Assembly: GCA_017591395.1 (NCBI GenBank)
Contig: WEDG01001087.1
Coordinates: 1 to 64,000, forward strand
DNA length: 64,000 bases
Reading direction: 5' to 3'
Source: Schistocephalus solidus
Taxonomy: Eukaryota; Platyhelminthes; Cestoda; Diphyllobothriidea; Diphyllobothriidae
The notes beneath the pieces are model-generated. The model had not been told where the DNA came from and made no database searches. It saw only the letters and a program-made list of their open reading frames with translations. Positions 1 through 11,074 of this stretch are shown here, piece after piece. Within the stretch, counting starts at the first letter, position 1. Each line of letters begins with the position of its first letter. The position numbers and the translations under genes were made by a program.

Positions 1-484
1 AAATTAATCTGTTTTCTTTGAGTTATAGGAAAATGCGTGGTGATCTCTTGCAGACATTCCGAATTGTGAAGGGATTGGATTGTTGCCTGGAATTCTCGGA
101 CTTCTTTGAATTTGCCGCCACGACCCGTCTGCGAGGTCACCCATTGAAACTGCGTGTCCAGCAGGCGAGACGGGACGTGTGCAAGCTATCCTTCTCTGTC
201 AGAGTGGTTAAACCATGGAATGCCCTCCCCGAAGACGTTGTGATGTCACCATCGCTGGAAAGCTTTAAAAGGAACCTTGACAGTTTTATGTTCCAAAACG
301 AGCCTGAGCGATGAGAAATTAATCTTAACCCTCGAGAGTCGTGCATCAATTCTCATATTTTATGACCGCTTTTTGTACCTTTGCAACCCACACGGTTTCT
401 CTGTATACCACACTTAATTTAACGTTACAAATAGGGTACTCAAAAGCCCATGCCTATTTCCCTCAATAAATTGAATTGAATTGG
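1..484 (+). mobile_element. LINE family A, 3' end (copy A1)
   Basis: Entering from the window edge, this is the 3' end of a CR1/Jockey-like LINE. Codons up to the TGA at 312-314 encode the C-terminal tail after the reverse transcriptase palm and thumb, with the typical run RGDLLQTFRIVKGLD and the closing VVKPWNALPEDVV. A 3' UTR of about 170 bp follows, with AATAAA at 465-470 and a terminal repeat of TTGAAT units. The same protein tail and 3' UTR occur on the minus strand at 27,698-28,395 (copy A3), which fixes the element end. The 5' part lies outside the window. Confidence 0.85.
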
Positions 485-648
485 AAAATTCTCCGATGTC
501 ACCTATTGAAACTGCGCGTCCAGCAGCAGAGACTGGATGTGCGCAAGTTCTTCTTCTCTGTCAGAGTGGTTACACCATGGAATGCCCTCTCTGAAGACAA
601 TGTGATGTCACAATCGCTGGAAAGTTTCAAAAGGAACATTGACAGTTT
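485..648 (+). mobile_element. LINE family A, C-terminal fragment (copy A2)
   Basis: A short second piece of the family A C-terminal coding region directly follows the tail of A1. It reads HLLKLRVQQQRLDVRKF and then VVTPWNALSEDNV, a diverged version of the same stretch in A1. It stops where the 3' tail of element B1 begins (TTTTA/TTTA repeats at 645-675), so B1 appears to have landed in or beside it. Confidence 0.7.
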
Positions 649-1504
649 TATTTTATTTTATTTTATTTATTTATTGCCAGTTTACAGGCAAGGTCAAAAA
701 AATATAAACAGCAGAGGGTCAAGCTGACAGCGAAAAAATTCTGATCGTTGTTTCAGGTGTTTTCAGGAGAAAAGTTCAGGAGAGGGGCGCATTGACACAG
801 GTGCCCGGTAAAGAACTTCTCCATTCAGTTTTACGGATCCGGTATTCTGCACCAGCAGGTATGTCGGCAAGCGGTTGTTCGCTGTCGACTGAGAAATAAG
901 CCAATTGAGGTCTGCCGAGCCAGTAATATTGCCCTCAGCATGAAGTCTGGCACAGGATTCAGATTCCGTGAACGCCATCAGAACCGAAGAGAGCTTCTAC
1001 AGTGTCAGCACCCAAAAGTTTTGGAAGGTGTCCTGAATGTAGAAAACTAGTGACAGCTCGCGTAAGCAAGGGATAGCTTTGCAAAATTTTGATACTTCTG
1101 GGTAGATTATTCCAGATTGCTATAGCGTTTACCAAAAAAACTGTCGGTTTCTAACTGTGCGTGCCAAAGGAAGAAATAAAAATACATATCGATGACTGGT
1201 GCGCCGAGAGCGGTCGACGTGCATGAGAGATGTAAGGAGGTTAAATGTACGACTGTTAAGAAGTTTAAACAGGAAAAATAGTCCCTTCTGTAATCTGCGA
1301 AGCCACAGTAGGTCAAGGCTTGTAAGCTTACAGCGTTTTTGGTAGGACAGGTTTCGGTGTTCTGAATAGAAAACTCTTTTTGTAAAGACGGGCTGGACTG
1401 ATTCTACCTTCTTTCGTTCACTAGCGTGCAGAAAGCTTAATAGAAACGAGCAGTATTCCAGACTAGGCCTGATATACATTTTATAGAGGCTGATTTTTTT
1501 AGAA
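649..1504 (-). mobile_element. LINE family B, 3' fragment (copy B1)
   Basis: Read on the minus strand, 1,480-1,129 encodes the end of a CR1/Jockey-like reverse transcriptase: YIRPSLEYCSFLL, then LTSLDLLWLRRLQKGLF, then the closing LPLARTVRNRQFF. About 480 bp of 3' UTR follow and end in an AATA/TAAAA repeat (plus-strand 645-675). A second copy, B2, lies at 5,785-6,675. Both copies are cut at their 5' side at the same point, a few bases upstream of the YxRP motif. B1 meets the 3' end of element C1. Confidence 0.8.
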
Positions 1505-2386
1505 TTGATATTTGGTAAGCACCGGCAAGGCACTGTCTAAGCAAACATTACTAACTAAAAACAGTTATGACAATGTGTGCAGATAAAATGTACATATACA
1601 TAACTCGTCCTGCTATGTCAACAGTTAGCGATGTTTTAAAATAACTGGTGAACTAGAAAAAATAGGCAGTGAAAAAAACTTCTTCCATAAAAATGGAGGC
1701 AGAGTTCAATAAACCTTCATTTTTAAATAGAAGGAAGGAGAAAAAAAACTGCTTAGGAATAGATGGTAGATTAGGGTAAAAGGGTAGTTGTATTTCAGAA
1801 TGAGATAATGAAATGTCGAGGTGATTTGTTTTTGATCACTTAGGCGTATGAAACAAAATCTCACGAAAATGCATCAATGAACTTCAGTCTTCAGCATCTT
1901 AGGATCCAGAATTGAATTCGGTTGATGGTTAGTATCCAAAGAAACGGTAGCATTTTAGATTGTGGACCACCGAATGTGTACGTCCGAATGACGTCATCGT
2001 TTGGATGACTAGTGATATAACGAGACATCATAGTTCATGGGCGACTCCAGGTAGCAAAAATATAGTTTCATGGGGGTCACTTAAATTCCTGATGGTCTTT
2101 CTCCGAGACATTGGAAGGCTACTGGGAAAAGATGAGGAAAATAAAAGTTTAATAGAATCAGTGTTAAGATAAATGTGCAGTCTTCGATTGAATGCAGATA
2201 GACTAGTTAACGACCTAAGTTCAATTTGCAAGTTATTCCAAATAAAACTATACCTAGAAGCAAAGAAGAGAGAGCGTTTGCACGTGGAGGATGCAGGGGG
2301 AGGTATAATTAGTGTAGAATTTCTTAGGTTATAAGTAAGACTAACAGGGGTAATGACAGAAGGCTTGGGGAGAGTTGAACTATTAT

Positions 2387-2927
2387 TTAGTTGGAAATAG
2401 GAGTTTTAATGAAATGTCTTTGGAAAATTTCAATTTTTGAACGGCCAGATTCGTTCATTAAACTAAAGAAAGGACAGCAAAATTCAAAAATGTGAAGTTT
2501 AAACATACGATAATGTGTTAATTTAATTTCAGGAAGGTAGAAATTATAAGAAATAAAGCCGCAAATCTGAGCAGCTTTGGCCGTAATTCTATCGGCATGA
2601 GGCGAAAGATCTAATTTATTGGTGTAGCTTAAGCCGAAGTCCTTGATGGAGGAACATTCAATCATAGGGCAACCTTCAAAAATTAGAGGTTGCGGCAGAC
2701 TTACAGGCCCAAGACTCATGTAGCGACACTTAGTAGGTGAGAACTCCATTAGCCATGTGGAGCTCCAGGCCGAAAGAGCGTCTAAGTCTGAATGAATTTG
2801 TTCTAGGCACCCGTTCCGTCGTAGAGCTAGAGAAGGAATACACGCATTTGAGGTCATAAGCATAAATTAAAGATTGAGAATGTTTAACTTTCGATGAAAT
2901 ATCATTTATATACAGTAAGAACAACAA
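2387..2927 (-). pseudogene. RT palm fragment of LINE C1
   Basis: Two overlapping reading frames carry the palm region. One begins LFLLYINDISSKVKHSQSL and should continue into the Y/F-ADD box, but reads YAYDLK there. The other starts with MLMTSNACIPSLAL and continues through WLMEFSPTKCRYMSLG and IKDFGLSYTNKLDLSPHAD, the usual stretch after motif D in CR1-type enzymes. The frame break falls at the catalytic box, so no active enzyme could be made. Confidence 0.75.
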
Positions 2928-3178
2928 AGGACCTAATACGGTACCTTGAAGTACACCACTAACAATTGGGTAAGCACTTGAGTATGAGGACCCTACTAAT
3001 ACATTTTGCTTTCGATCATTTAGGTATGATCTAATAAAGTCAGTAAGAAGACTATGAAATCCTAAAGCTTCTAGTTAAGCTGGAAGTCATTTATGAGGCA
3101 CTTTATCGAATGCCTTACTTAGATCAAAATAGATACCTACCACAGAGAGATGATCATTACGAAGAGAGGGTAGTGGAT

Positions 3179-4089
3179 TTAGAAAAGACATGTGGCAGGT
3201 TTCGCAAGTGCGGTCCGGGAAGAAGCCGTGTTGGGAAATTTAATAATTTGATTGCTTGTGCAAAAATCCATGATTTGTTTTGCAATTAGTTTTCCGAAAA
3301 GTTTAGCAAGAGAGGGCGTTTTATGAACACCACGATAGTTATGAATGTCAAAGCGGGAACCAGATTTAAAAACTGGTATTATAATAGACGTTTTCCAGTA
3401 ATCGGGGAAGAAACTATTTTCGAGAAATACTGAGAATAACTTGCTTAGTAGAGGTGGAAAATCCCTTAACTGTTTAATAAGCGAGTTTTGAATGTTATCA
3501 GTTTTAACCGAATGTGAATATTTTAGGTGAGCTATTTCCTTTGTAATACATGAAGGCGAGAAATTAATGGTTGTTAGAAGTGAATTTGAAAGCAGAGGAA
3601 TTGTGGGAGTGGGGCTAGTTTCAGTGGTAAATTGGTTGGCAAAAAACGAATTTAACAACTCTGCTTTCCCAAATCGTCTGTAACAATTTTTTTGTTACAT
3701 TCGAGTAAGGGTGGCGTTACATTCAGACGCTTAGCATATGACCGAACACGGAAGATAAGAGCAACAAATTTGGATGAATTGCCATCACTTAGTGCCCGAG
3801 ACTCCCTACGCTTATCTCTCGCGAGCCTAATTTTCGATGCTAATTCAAATATTTGTGCAATCCCTAAATGAACTGACAAAGAGTTTTTAGATGAATCTTT
3901 AAGTTGTTTTCGTAATTTTTTAAGTCTGTTCTGGAGATAATGCGGAACAGTAGAAGAAGCTGTATTTGAATTCAAAATCTTAAACGGGATAAAAGCCTGG
4001 ATTTGTTCTGTGAGGCTCTGCAGTAGCTCATGGAAAAAGTTTATAGCTTTGATGGAGAATATGCTATGCAAATCTAGCGTGCTTACCAT
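3179..4089 (-). pseudogene. Endonuclease-RT linker and RT N-terminus of LINE C1
   Basis: The upstream frame (4,089-3,652) holds the basic linker, with VPHYLQNRLKKLRKQLKD and the DKRRESRAL stretch. The downstream frame (3,658-3,179) holds RT motifs 0-2: LSKLFSVFLENSFFPDYWK, IIPVFKSGS and NYRGVHKTPSLAKLFGKL. A one-base shift near 3,655 separates them. Closely similar translations occur at 50,161-50,409, 57,504-57,800 and 40,850-41,600, which ties families C, G and H together. Confidence 0.75.
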
Positions 4090-4735
4090 TTTTTTATAAT
4101 TTCATGGTTTGTGTTTGCAAAGTCGAGGTTATTGCATTTAACCTCAGGCTTCGTAAGAAGGGGGACTGGAAAACAACAGGGAATTATTGCGTGATCACTT
4201 GTGAAAAGATCATGATGAAAATTCATAAAGAGAGGGTGGACATAAGTTGTCAAAATTTAATCTAAATGTTGTCATTTCTAGTAACTGATCTGACCAGTTG
4301 GGACGTTTGAAAAGTTAAAAGTATCGACCAATTTCTGATGTTTAGGTGGAGAGGAATTTGCCTGACAGTCAATGTCTGGCAGATTGAAATAGCCTACGAT
4401 TATTTTGACATCAAATTGAGTGTCTACAACTTTTCAAATAGTTCACAGAGATCGCTTTCATTGCCAGATAAACACGGAGGATTATAGACACAGCTAATTA
4501 ACGCTATTTTATTGTGAGGGAGGATGACTGAAGCAAAGCATAAATATCCAGAAAAGGACGAAATTTTCAGCTGAAAAGGGAAATGTACACGTTTTTCAGA
4601 GCGGTCTTGTCAGTACAAATTGAAATAATCTATAGCAAGCATCGAGTCAGAAATAAAAGAGTGAGCCCAGGATTCAGCGCGTTGTTTGAAATTGGTTTCG
4701 AATTTCAAGTACCTCGAGCCTACGAGTATTTAGTC

Positions 4736-5784
4736 TCTACCTCAGTGTAGAAGACACGGTGCTGGAAAATTATTAAAGAAATTTCTTTATATTCCTCTGA
4801 ATTTGTAAATTGCGACTTGGACCCTCGGTCTTTGCGGCTTTCTGAAACTCACGCCGGCTGCGTGCTCCTTGCATCTGCTTTCAATCGCGGAAGAGGCTCA
4901 AACCAAAGGCTAAGTCCTTATATTTTCATATTCCTATTGTTGAATATCCTTACTGACTCTCTGTAAATTTTGTGGCAATTCTAACATGCAAAACTCAAGT
5001 TCCATAAGTTTATTGTCACAAACAATTGGTCCACGACTTGGTTTCTTGGGACCGTCTACCTCTACCCACTCGGCCAAATTGGCAGGGGATCTTGCTAAGA
5101 AATTTAACGGACAAGCAGAAAACAATTGCAACTATCGTTATTCTGCTATTTGTTCACCTCTCGCTCAACGGGGTAAAAGTTCAGTAAGCTTAACAAATGT
5201 AGCTTACGAAGACGAAACATGTATGGGGTGTTTCAACCTCCAGCAGAAATTCTCAGGGATGGAGCAAGAAATAAGCAATCTTAGACAAGAAAAAGATAAC
5301 TTAAAAAATTCTATATCTTGCCCAACTGCTAAAAAAGGTCCTGTTCGTAATAAACCTAGTGCAAAACAAAATCCATATTCATATATGGCTTCTTTAAGCT
5401 TACATAAATGTCACATTAAACATATCGCGATAGCTGGACCCGGTAAACCAGAGGAATCTTCGCTACCTCCAAAGGGAGCCCCATCTAGTCCTTGCACCTC
5501 TCCAGCAGTACTTAGTTCGGGTAGCATCAGCACTAATCTGGCTTTACCGCCAATCGCTTCACCACTGGTAGACGTTGCACCAACATGCGATGTTGAAGAA
5601 GTTGGCGAGTTCGTTAAGCCAAAGAAGAAAAGGTCTAAGAAGAACAAGTCATGCAGAGATTTGGCTCTAGCCTGCCCAACACCCAGTTCATGTGGACCTA
5701 CCGGGCAGAGTGAATTAGTTACCAGTACTCACTCAGCTGAAAGATCTGAGTATCAAACGGGCACTCGTTTGATTCGAAAACATA
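4736..5784 (+). pseudogene. Orphan LINE-type ORF1, cut by insertion of B2
   Basis: An open frame from the ATG at 4,986 runs rightward for about 266 codons before it enters the 3' tail of B2 at about 5,785. The protein has a short coiled-coil-like stretch (about residues 85-105, FSGMEQEISNLRQEKDNL), a CxxC pair (CMGCFNL), a Ser/Pro-rich middle, and a basic block KPKKKRSKKNK near residues 212-222 that resembles a nuclear localisation signal. This layout suits an ORF1 protein of a non-LTR retrotransposon, which binds element RNA. No matching endonuclease or RT follows, because B2 and E1 occupy that space. 4,736-4,985 may be its 5' UTR. A host gene exon is possible but less likely. Confidence 0.45.
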
Positions 5785-6675
5785 ATTTATTTATTTATTT
5801 ATTGCCAGTTTTACAGGCAAGGTCAAAAAGGGATATATACAGTAGAGGGTCAAGCTGACAGTGAAAAAAACTCCTGATCGTTCTTTTAAGTATTTTCAGG
5901 AGAAAAAACTGCAGCTTGTTGAACAGATTAATGTTTAGGACAGGGAAGTGTTGACACAGGTGCACAGTGTAGAACTTCTCCTTTCGGTGTTGTGGATCTG
6001 GTCTTCTGTACTAGCAGCAAGTATGCCGGCGAGCGGCTGCTAGCTGTAGACTGAGGAATAACCCGATTACGGACTGCAGAGCCAGCAATATTGCCTTCAG
6101 CATGAAGTCCGGCATAGGATTCAGAGTCCGTGGACGCCATCAGAACGGAAAAAAGAGCTTCCAGAGAATCAGCACCCGAAAATTCGCGGAAGGTATCCTG
6201 AATGTAGAAAACTAGTGACAGCTCTCGTAAACAAAGGATAGTTTTGCTGAATTTTAATACTTTTTGGGTAGTATATTCCAGATTGCTATAGCGTTTACCG
6301 AAAAAAACTGACGGTATTTAACGGTGCGTGCCAAAGGAAGAACTAAGAATACATCTCTATGATTGGTGCGCCGACAGTAGTCGAGATGCCTCAGGGATGT
6401 ATGGGGGTTAAAGGTAAAACCGTTTAAAAGCTTGAACAGTAAAAATAGTCCCTTCTGTAATCTACGAAGCCACAACGGGTCGAGGCTTGTAAGCTCACAG
6501 CGTTGTTGGTAGGACAGGTTTCTGTGCTCTGAAGTAATAACTCTTTTAGTAAAGAAGTGCTGGACTGATTCCATCTTCCTCCGTACACTCGCGTGCAGAA
6601 GGCAAAATAGAAACGAGCAGTATTCCTGTTTAGGTCTGACATACATTTTATAAAGGCTGGTCCTAATATTGAGAG
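5785..6675 (-). mobile_element. LINE family B, 3' fragment (copy B2)
   Basis: The minus strand encodes an RT C-terminal tail (6,646-6,254): YVRPKQEYCSFLF, LTSLDPLWLRRLQKGLF and FFSVNAIAIWNILPKKY. It then has a 3' UTR and a TAAA-type tail, seen as TTTATT repeats at 5,785-5,803. It interrupts the ORF1-like frame on the other strand. It matches B1 in both length and 5' cut point although the flanking sequences differ. Confidence 0.8.
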
Positions 6676-6699
6676 TTCTAAAAATTTCTGAGAAGTACT

Positions 6700-8745
6700 A
6701 GCGGTGTTGGTCCGGGGTGCTGGTGACTTTCGTGCCGCTCTTTTTGGCCTTGGCAGCGGCGATCCGGTTGGCCCTCATAGATTGCTGAACCAGTCTTCAC
6801 CGATCTTCTCCATGCCGGTCTATCCTGGGCGAGGTCCTCCCAGGTCGCCGAGTTGATTTGCAGTTGCTTCAGCGATGTCTTCAAAGTGTCCTTTGTAGCG
6901 TCGTTTTTGACCTCCCTGCCGGCGAGAACCCGTAGCGACATCTCCGTAGAAAAGTCGTTTGGGTAGTCGCTCGTCGTCCATTCTACCAGGTGGCCGCTCC
7001 ATCGCAGTTGCACTCTGCCTCAGCATGGCATGGATGCTGAGGATTCCGGTCCGATCCAGGACTTCCGTGTCCGGGATCCTGTCTTGCCATCTCAGCTTCA
7101 GTATTCTGCGGAGGCAGCTGAGATGAAAGTGATTCAGCTTCCCTGGCTTGGTTCGAGTAGACGGTCCAGGTTTCCGCTCCGTAAAGGAGTGTCGACAAGA
7201 CGACGGCCTTGTACATCTTCAAGTTTGGTGTTCAGGTGAATACCGTGGCGATTCCACACGGAGGACTCGCAGCCGGCCGAAAGGCCCTGACTAGCTTTGA
7301 GATCCGTTGGGCAACCTCGTCATCGAATCTCGTGTTGCGCGACATCGTGCTTCCTAGATAAGCGAAGGTTTCCACGTTTTTGATTTGAGCACCGTTGACA
7401 TTGACTCGAGGAGCATTGTATTCCGCGCTGGGTGGCGGCTGGTGCATGACAACCGTTTTGGCTGTACTGATTGTTAATCCAAAATCGGCGCAGCCTTCGG
7501 CGAAGAGGTCCATGCTCCTTTGCATGTCCTCCTCCGTCACGGTGTTAAGGGCGCAGTCGTCCGCGAAGAGCAAGTCATGGACTGTAGTCGTAGACACGCG
7601 TGTTGGAGCCTGCATACGCCGACTGTTGAGAAGGTGCCCGTCAGTTCTGTAGGCGATGCGGATACCAGGCTGCTCATCACGGTAGGCGTCCATCAGCATA
7701 GCCGAGAACATGAGACTGAAGAGGTGGGGGCCAGTACGCAGCCCTGCTTCACCCGTTGGTCACTGCGAATGCTTCGGATACCGTCCCGTTGTCAGTGACG
7801 CGCGCCGTCATCCCGTCATGAAGCTGACGTACCATGTGCGTGAACCGCTCAGGACAGCCAAATTTCTGCATGACTTTCCACAGTCCGTCACGATTCACCG
7901 TGTCAAAGGCTTTCGTTAGATCCACGAAGGTAGTGTATAGGTGAGTTCGCATCTCCTGACACTTCTCTTGTAGCTGGCGGGCGGCAAAGATCATATCGGT
8001 TGTTCCGCGGTGTCGGCGGAAGCCACATTGGCTTTCCGGAGCAGGCCCTGCTCTAGGTGACCGTTAAGACGATTGAGAAGGATACGGGCGAAGATCTTCC
8101 CCGCGATGTTGAGCAACGAGATGCCCTCTGTGATTATCACAGAGTTGCCGGTTCCCCTTCCGTTTGTAGAGATGGACGATGGTCGCGTCTTTGAAATCCT
8201 GAGGAACTTGTCCTTGGTGCCACATCTCCTGGAAGAGTGTTGTGAGTTCTGCCATCAGCCGGGGCCCACCGTGCTTTGTAGACTTCCGGTGGGATTGCGT
8301 CAGATCCCGGTGCTTTTACCGCTGGAAATCTGCTGCACGGCCCGGATGGTTTCTGGTAGGGAAGGCGGAGATCCAGGTCATTGTTCGTGTCCACTTGAGG
8401 GAGCTGGTCAATGGCAGCATCGGAGATGGCTGATGAACAGTTAAGGACACTTTCTGAAGTGCTCGGCCCCAGCGCTTCAGAATTTGCGATTTCTCTGTCA
8501 GCAGTGTTGTGCCGTCAGAGCTGAGCAGCGGTGCGGACCCCTTGATACACGGGCCGTAGATGGCTTTGATGGCTTTGAAAAAGTTTTTTCATTTCATTGC
8601 GGTCCGCATACCCCTGGATTTCCTCAGCCTCGGATCATCCAGGCATCCTGCATCTCCCGCAGCCGTTGTTGTACAAGGCGCCCGGCATCTGAAGAAGGCT
8701 GCTTTGGTGGCGCTCAGTTCGAAGGTCCATGTAGGCTTTGTGTAG
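6700..8745 (-). pseudogene. Reverse transcriptase domain of E1
   Basis: Going down the minus strand: ISSGKAPGSDAIPPEVYK-type motif 0 (about 8,300), KDATIVHLYKRKGN (about 8,170), TTFVDLTKAFDTVNRD (motif A with its Asp intact, about 7,920), VHDLLFADDCALNTV (FADD box intact, about 7,575), VETFAYLGSTMSRN (about 7,370), [19 protein letters not shown] (about 7,210), then the Arg/Trp-rich C-terminal domain to [15 protein letters not shown] (about 6,800). At least four frame changes separate the blocks. Confidence 0.8.
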
Positions 8746-8746
8746 T

Positions 8747-9790
8747 CTATTCTTCCGCGAGTAAGTTGCTGATGTCGGCGTCATTGTCGTCAAACCAGTC
8801 CTGGTGTCGACGGTGTGCGCGTCCGAGCACATCGAGGGCGGTGGACTGGATGACATTTCGCAGTTGACACCATCGTGTCTCCACGGTAGCGTTATCATCT
8901 GGAGCATGCAGGTCCTCCAGTTTCTCGGTTATTTGGTTGCTGAAATCAAAACAGTGAGCAGGCAAATTTAATAAAAGAGTATTTAACTTACATGGCGGCC
9001 TCTTACCTTGGGGCCTTCGTCGGGGTTGCAGTCGGAGCCTCATCTGGGAGATGACGAGGCGGTGATCTGTCCAACCATCGGCATCGCGGATCGCCTTGGT
9101 TACCAGCACGTCCTGTCGATCTCGCCTCCGGACGAGAACATAGTCCAGCAGATGCCAGCGCCGCGACCGAGGGTGCATCCACGTGGCCTTCTCCCGCGTC
9201 GGAAGGCGGAAGAAGGTGTTGGTCAGCAGGAGACGGTGTTCCGCACACGTGCGCAGAAGAAGGAGGCCGTTATCGTTGCAGCTACCGAGACCGTGGGGAC
9301 CCAGCACTCCCTGCCAGGCAGCGTGGTCCGTCCCGACGCGGGCATTGAAATCACCAAGGACAATTAACTTGTCCTCTTTCGGCACAGTCGCCAGCAAGGC
9401 GTGCAGGTCCTCGTAGAATTTGTCCTTCGCCGCATCAGAGCTCGTCATTGGGGAGCGTAGGCGCTGATGATGGTGGCGAACTGGTCTCCCCGAAGAGGCA
9501 GGCGGAGGCTCATCAGGCGATCATTGATACCCCTGCGGCAGACAGGGCAGACGTCCCACGATGTCGTTACGGATGGCAAAGGCAACACCAGCGTCGCGTC
9601 GCTCTGCCTTTGGCCGGCCGCTCCAGAAGAAAGTGTAGCTGGCCCCACCTCCTCCAGCTGACCCCTGTTCAGAGAATCGGGTCTCGCTGAGAGCAGCAAT
9701 GTCCACCTTGTAGCGCACCAGTTCCCGAGCGACTAGCGCCGTCCCTCCGTTCCGGCCGGTTGCTCTTAGGATTGTCTAAAAGGGACAACA
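8747..9790 (-). pseudogene. APE-type endonuclease domain of E1
   Basis: Two frames cover the domain. 9,718-9,521 reads [19 protein letters not shown], the E-T catalytic block. 9,448-8,747 reads [15 protein letters not shown] (GDFN block), [11 protein letters not shown] and [11 protein letters not shown] (the conserved D-H pair). These are the hallmark residues of the apurinic endonuclease fold used by LINEs for target nicking. The first frame is preceded by a one-base shift near 9,780, where homologues read WNVRSLLDN. The downstream half is intact enough to be the best endonuclease copy in the window. Confidence 0.8.
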
Positions 9791-10399
9791 TTCCAGGCTG
9801 CTAGTGTGAGTGGACTCACCCGAGCAGCCTGGAGAGTATGGCGAGGGGATGGGGACGGGGGGTATTGTTGTTTGTTTGAGTTTTACGACCGCGTAGTTTG
9901 CGATCTGAGAGCCGCGGCCGGCTGCAGAAGACGTGAGAACCAGCAATTTTTTTAGGGCACATTTTCTAGCCCCTTCCTCCGCGAGGAGGCAAGCAGTGCT
10001 ATCCCTAAATAGGGGCTGCTCGGACATCCCAGACGGCTGCCGAACTCCACTATGGGTCACGGTTTTGTTTTAGTGGAAGAACGACCCGAGTTAAGTCTGG
10101 GCCGCCTACGGGTTGCTGTCGCCCCCACCGTAGGACTTTTTGAGAGGGGGAGGTGGGAAGTTCGGGAGTCAGGCATACCGGGTGTGGAGGCACACACAAC
10201 ACCGGAGACCCTCACCTGGTTTAGCCCGCCGGTCGTGACGGTTGCCCGGGGTGTGGCCGCTGGGAAGAACCCAACTTCGAGGAGCCACAGGTGAGAGTTG
10301 GGTACCAGTTAGAGGCGGCCACAGGAGCATTCACCACCTGTACGAGACAAATGGAGCGACCAAATGCTATCTGTGTAGTGCTACCCCTAACTAGTACCC

Positions 10400-10401
<2 letters not shown>

Positions 10402-10446
<45 letters not shown>
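10402..10446. repeat. (CA)n microsatellite at the 5' end of E1
   Basis: About 22 uninterrupted CA units lie next to the 5' edge of E1. The other near-complete copy, E3, also carries a CA run (48,852-48,869) at the matching side. Confidence 0.95.
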
Positions 10447-10447
<1 letters not shown>

Positions 10448-10559
10448 TTACACGTGAGGTCGACCGTGGTTGGCCAAAATGTCCATCGTATGCTCCACAT
10501 GAAGGTGGTGAGAAGACAGTGACTTGTTCGCTTATTAGTTTTATGCGATAGTAGTCTTG

Positions 10560-11074
10560 CTTAGCATCTCCGCAGTCTCCCTTCCCTTACCCGCAGTTGA
10601 TCGGTGTCAAGACGTAGTCAAGAAGACCGGATGCGGGTTTGGGTTCAGAGGAAGCATCTTCCATGGAGTGGGATATTAGGATGCGGCATGTTGGGCATGC
10701 GAACCCCCTATAATCGGCTTTTGTTATGGGACCTCGTCCCAAATATAACACTTGCCGTACCCTGATCTGGCACCCGTGTTGGTCCAGCGCATCTACTGCT
10801 CGCCCCTTTAGATGGCACAAACGCACATACACGTCAGTTCAACCGCTGTGTTAAACGACGTCCACTGCATGCTCACAACTGTGTGCTGCACGGACGGTGA
10901 CTGGCGCTGGAGTATGGTGAGGTTAGACTTGCGCTGCATATACCGCACTCCCCCTTCCTTTACCCGCTTGTGGCCGGTGTCAATGCATAGTCAGGAAGAC
11001 CGGAGATGGGAGAGGTAGCAGACCTACGCACTTTGGTCCAACATCAAACAAGAACTCCACGACATAAGAGAGGG
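10560..11074. repeat. Direct repeat pair upstream of E1
   Basis: Two similar blocks of about 65 bp lie about 372 bp apart: 10,572-10,640 and 10,944-11,010. Both contain CCCTT..CCCGC, then CGGTGTCAA, TAGTCA and GAAGACCGG in the same order and spacing. No coding potential is seen. They may be repeat monomers of an RTE-like 5' UTR or part of another unlisted repeat. Confidence 0.5.

Larger units (their letters stand above)
1505..4735 (-). mobile_element. LINE family C, near complete but dead (copy C1)
   Basis: A CR1/Jockey-group LINE runs leftward. From its 5' side it shows remnants of an APE-type endonuclease (4,735-4,130), a linker (4,089-3,652), the RT N-terminal part (3,658-3,179), the palm (2,927-2,387) and a C-terminal tail to about 2,150, then about 640 bp of 3' UTR ending near 1,505. 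Frames change several times and the active-site box is disrupted. The 3' terminal sequence recurs at 52,765 and 55,090 and identifies family copies C2 and C3. C1 lacks about 97 bp between the RT and the C-terminal tail that C2 and C3 keep. Confidence 0.85.
6690..10450 (-). mobile_element. RTE-like LINE, copy E1 (endonuclease + RT, 3' truncated)
   Basis: The element runs leftward: 5' region 10,450-9,790, APE endonuclease 9,790-8,990, linker, reverse transcriptase 8,740-7,230, and a C-terminal basic domain to 6,690. It ends abruptly inside the codons just before the zinc-finger array present in E3, so the 3' part is missing and B2 abuts it. The family resembles the endonuclease-reverse transcriptase proteins often labelled craniofacial development protein 2-like. 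Frames break at several points (near 9,780, 9,500, 8,600, 8,100 and 7,220), so the copy is dead, but the endonuclease block is open for 233 codons. A (CA)n tract of 45 bp marks the 5' end. Confidence 0.85.

Noticed and set aside
10221..10445. Cys-Val repeat frame
   Set aside because: Translation of the (CA)n tract.
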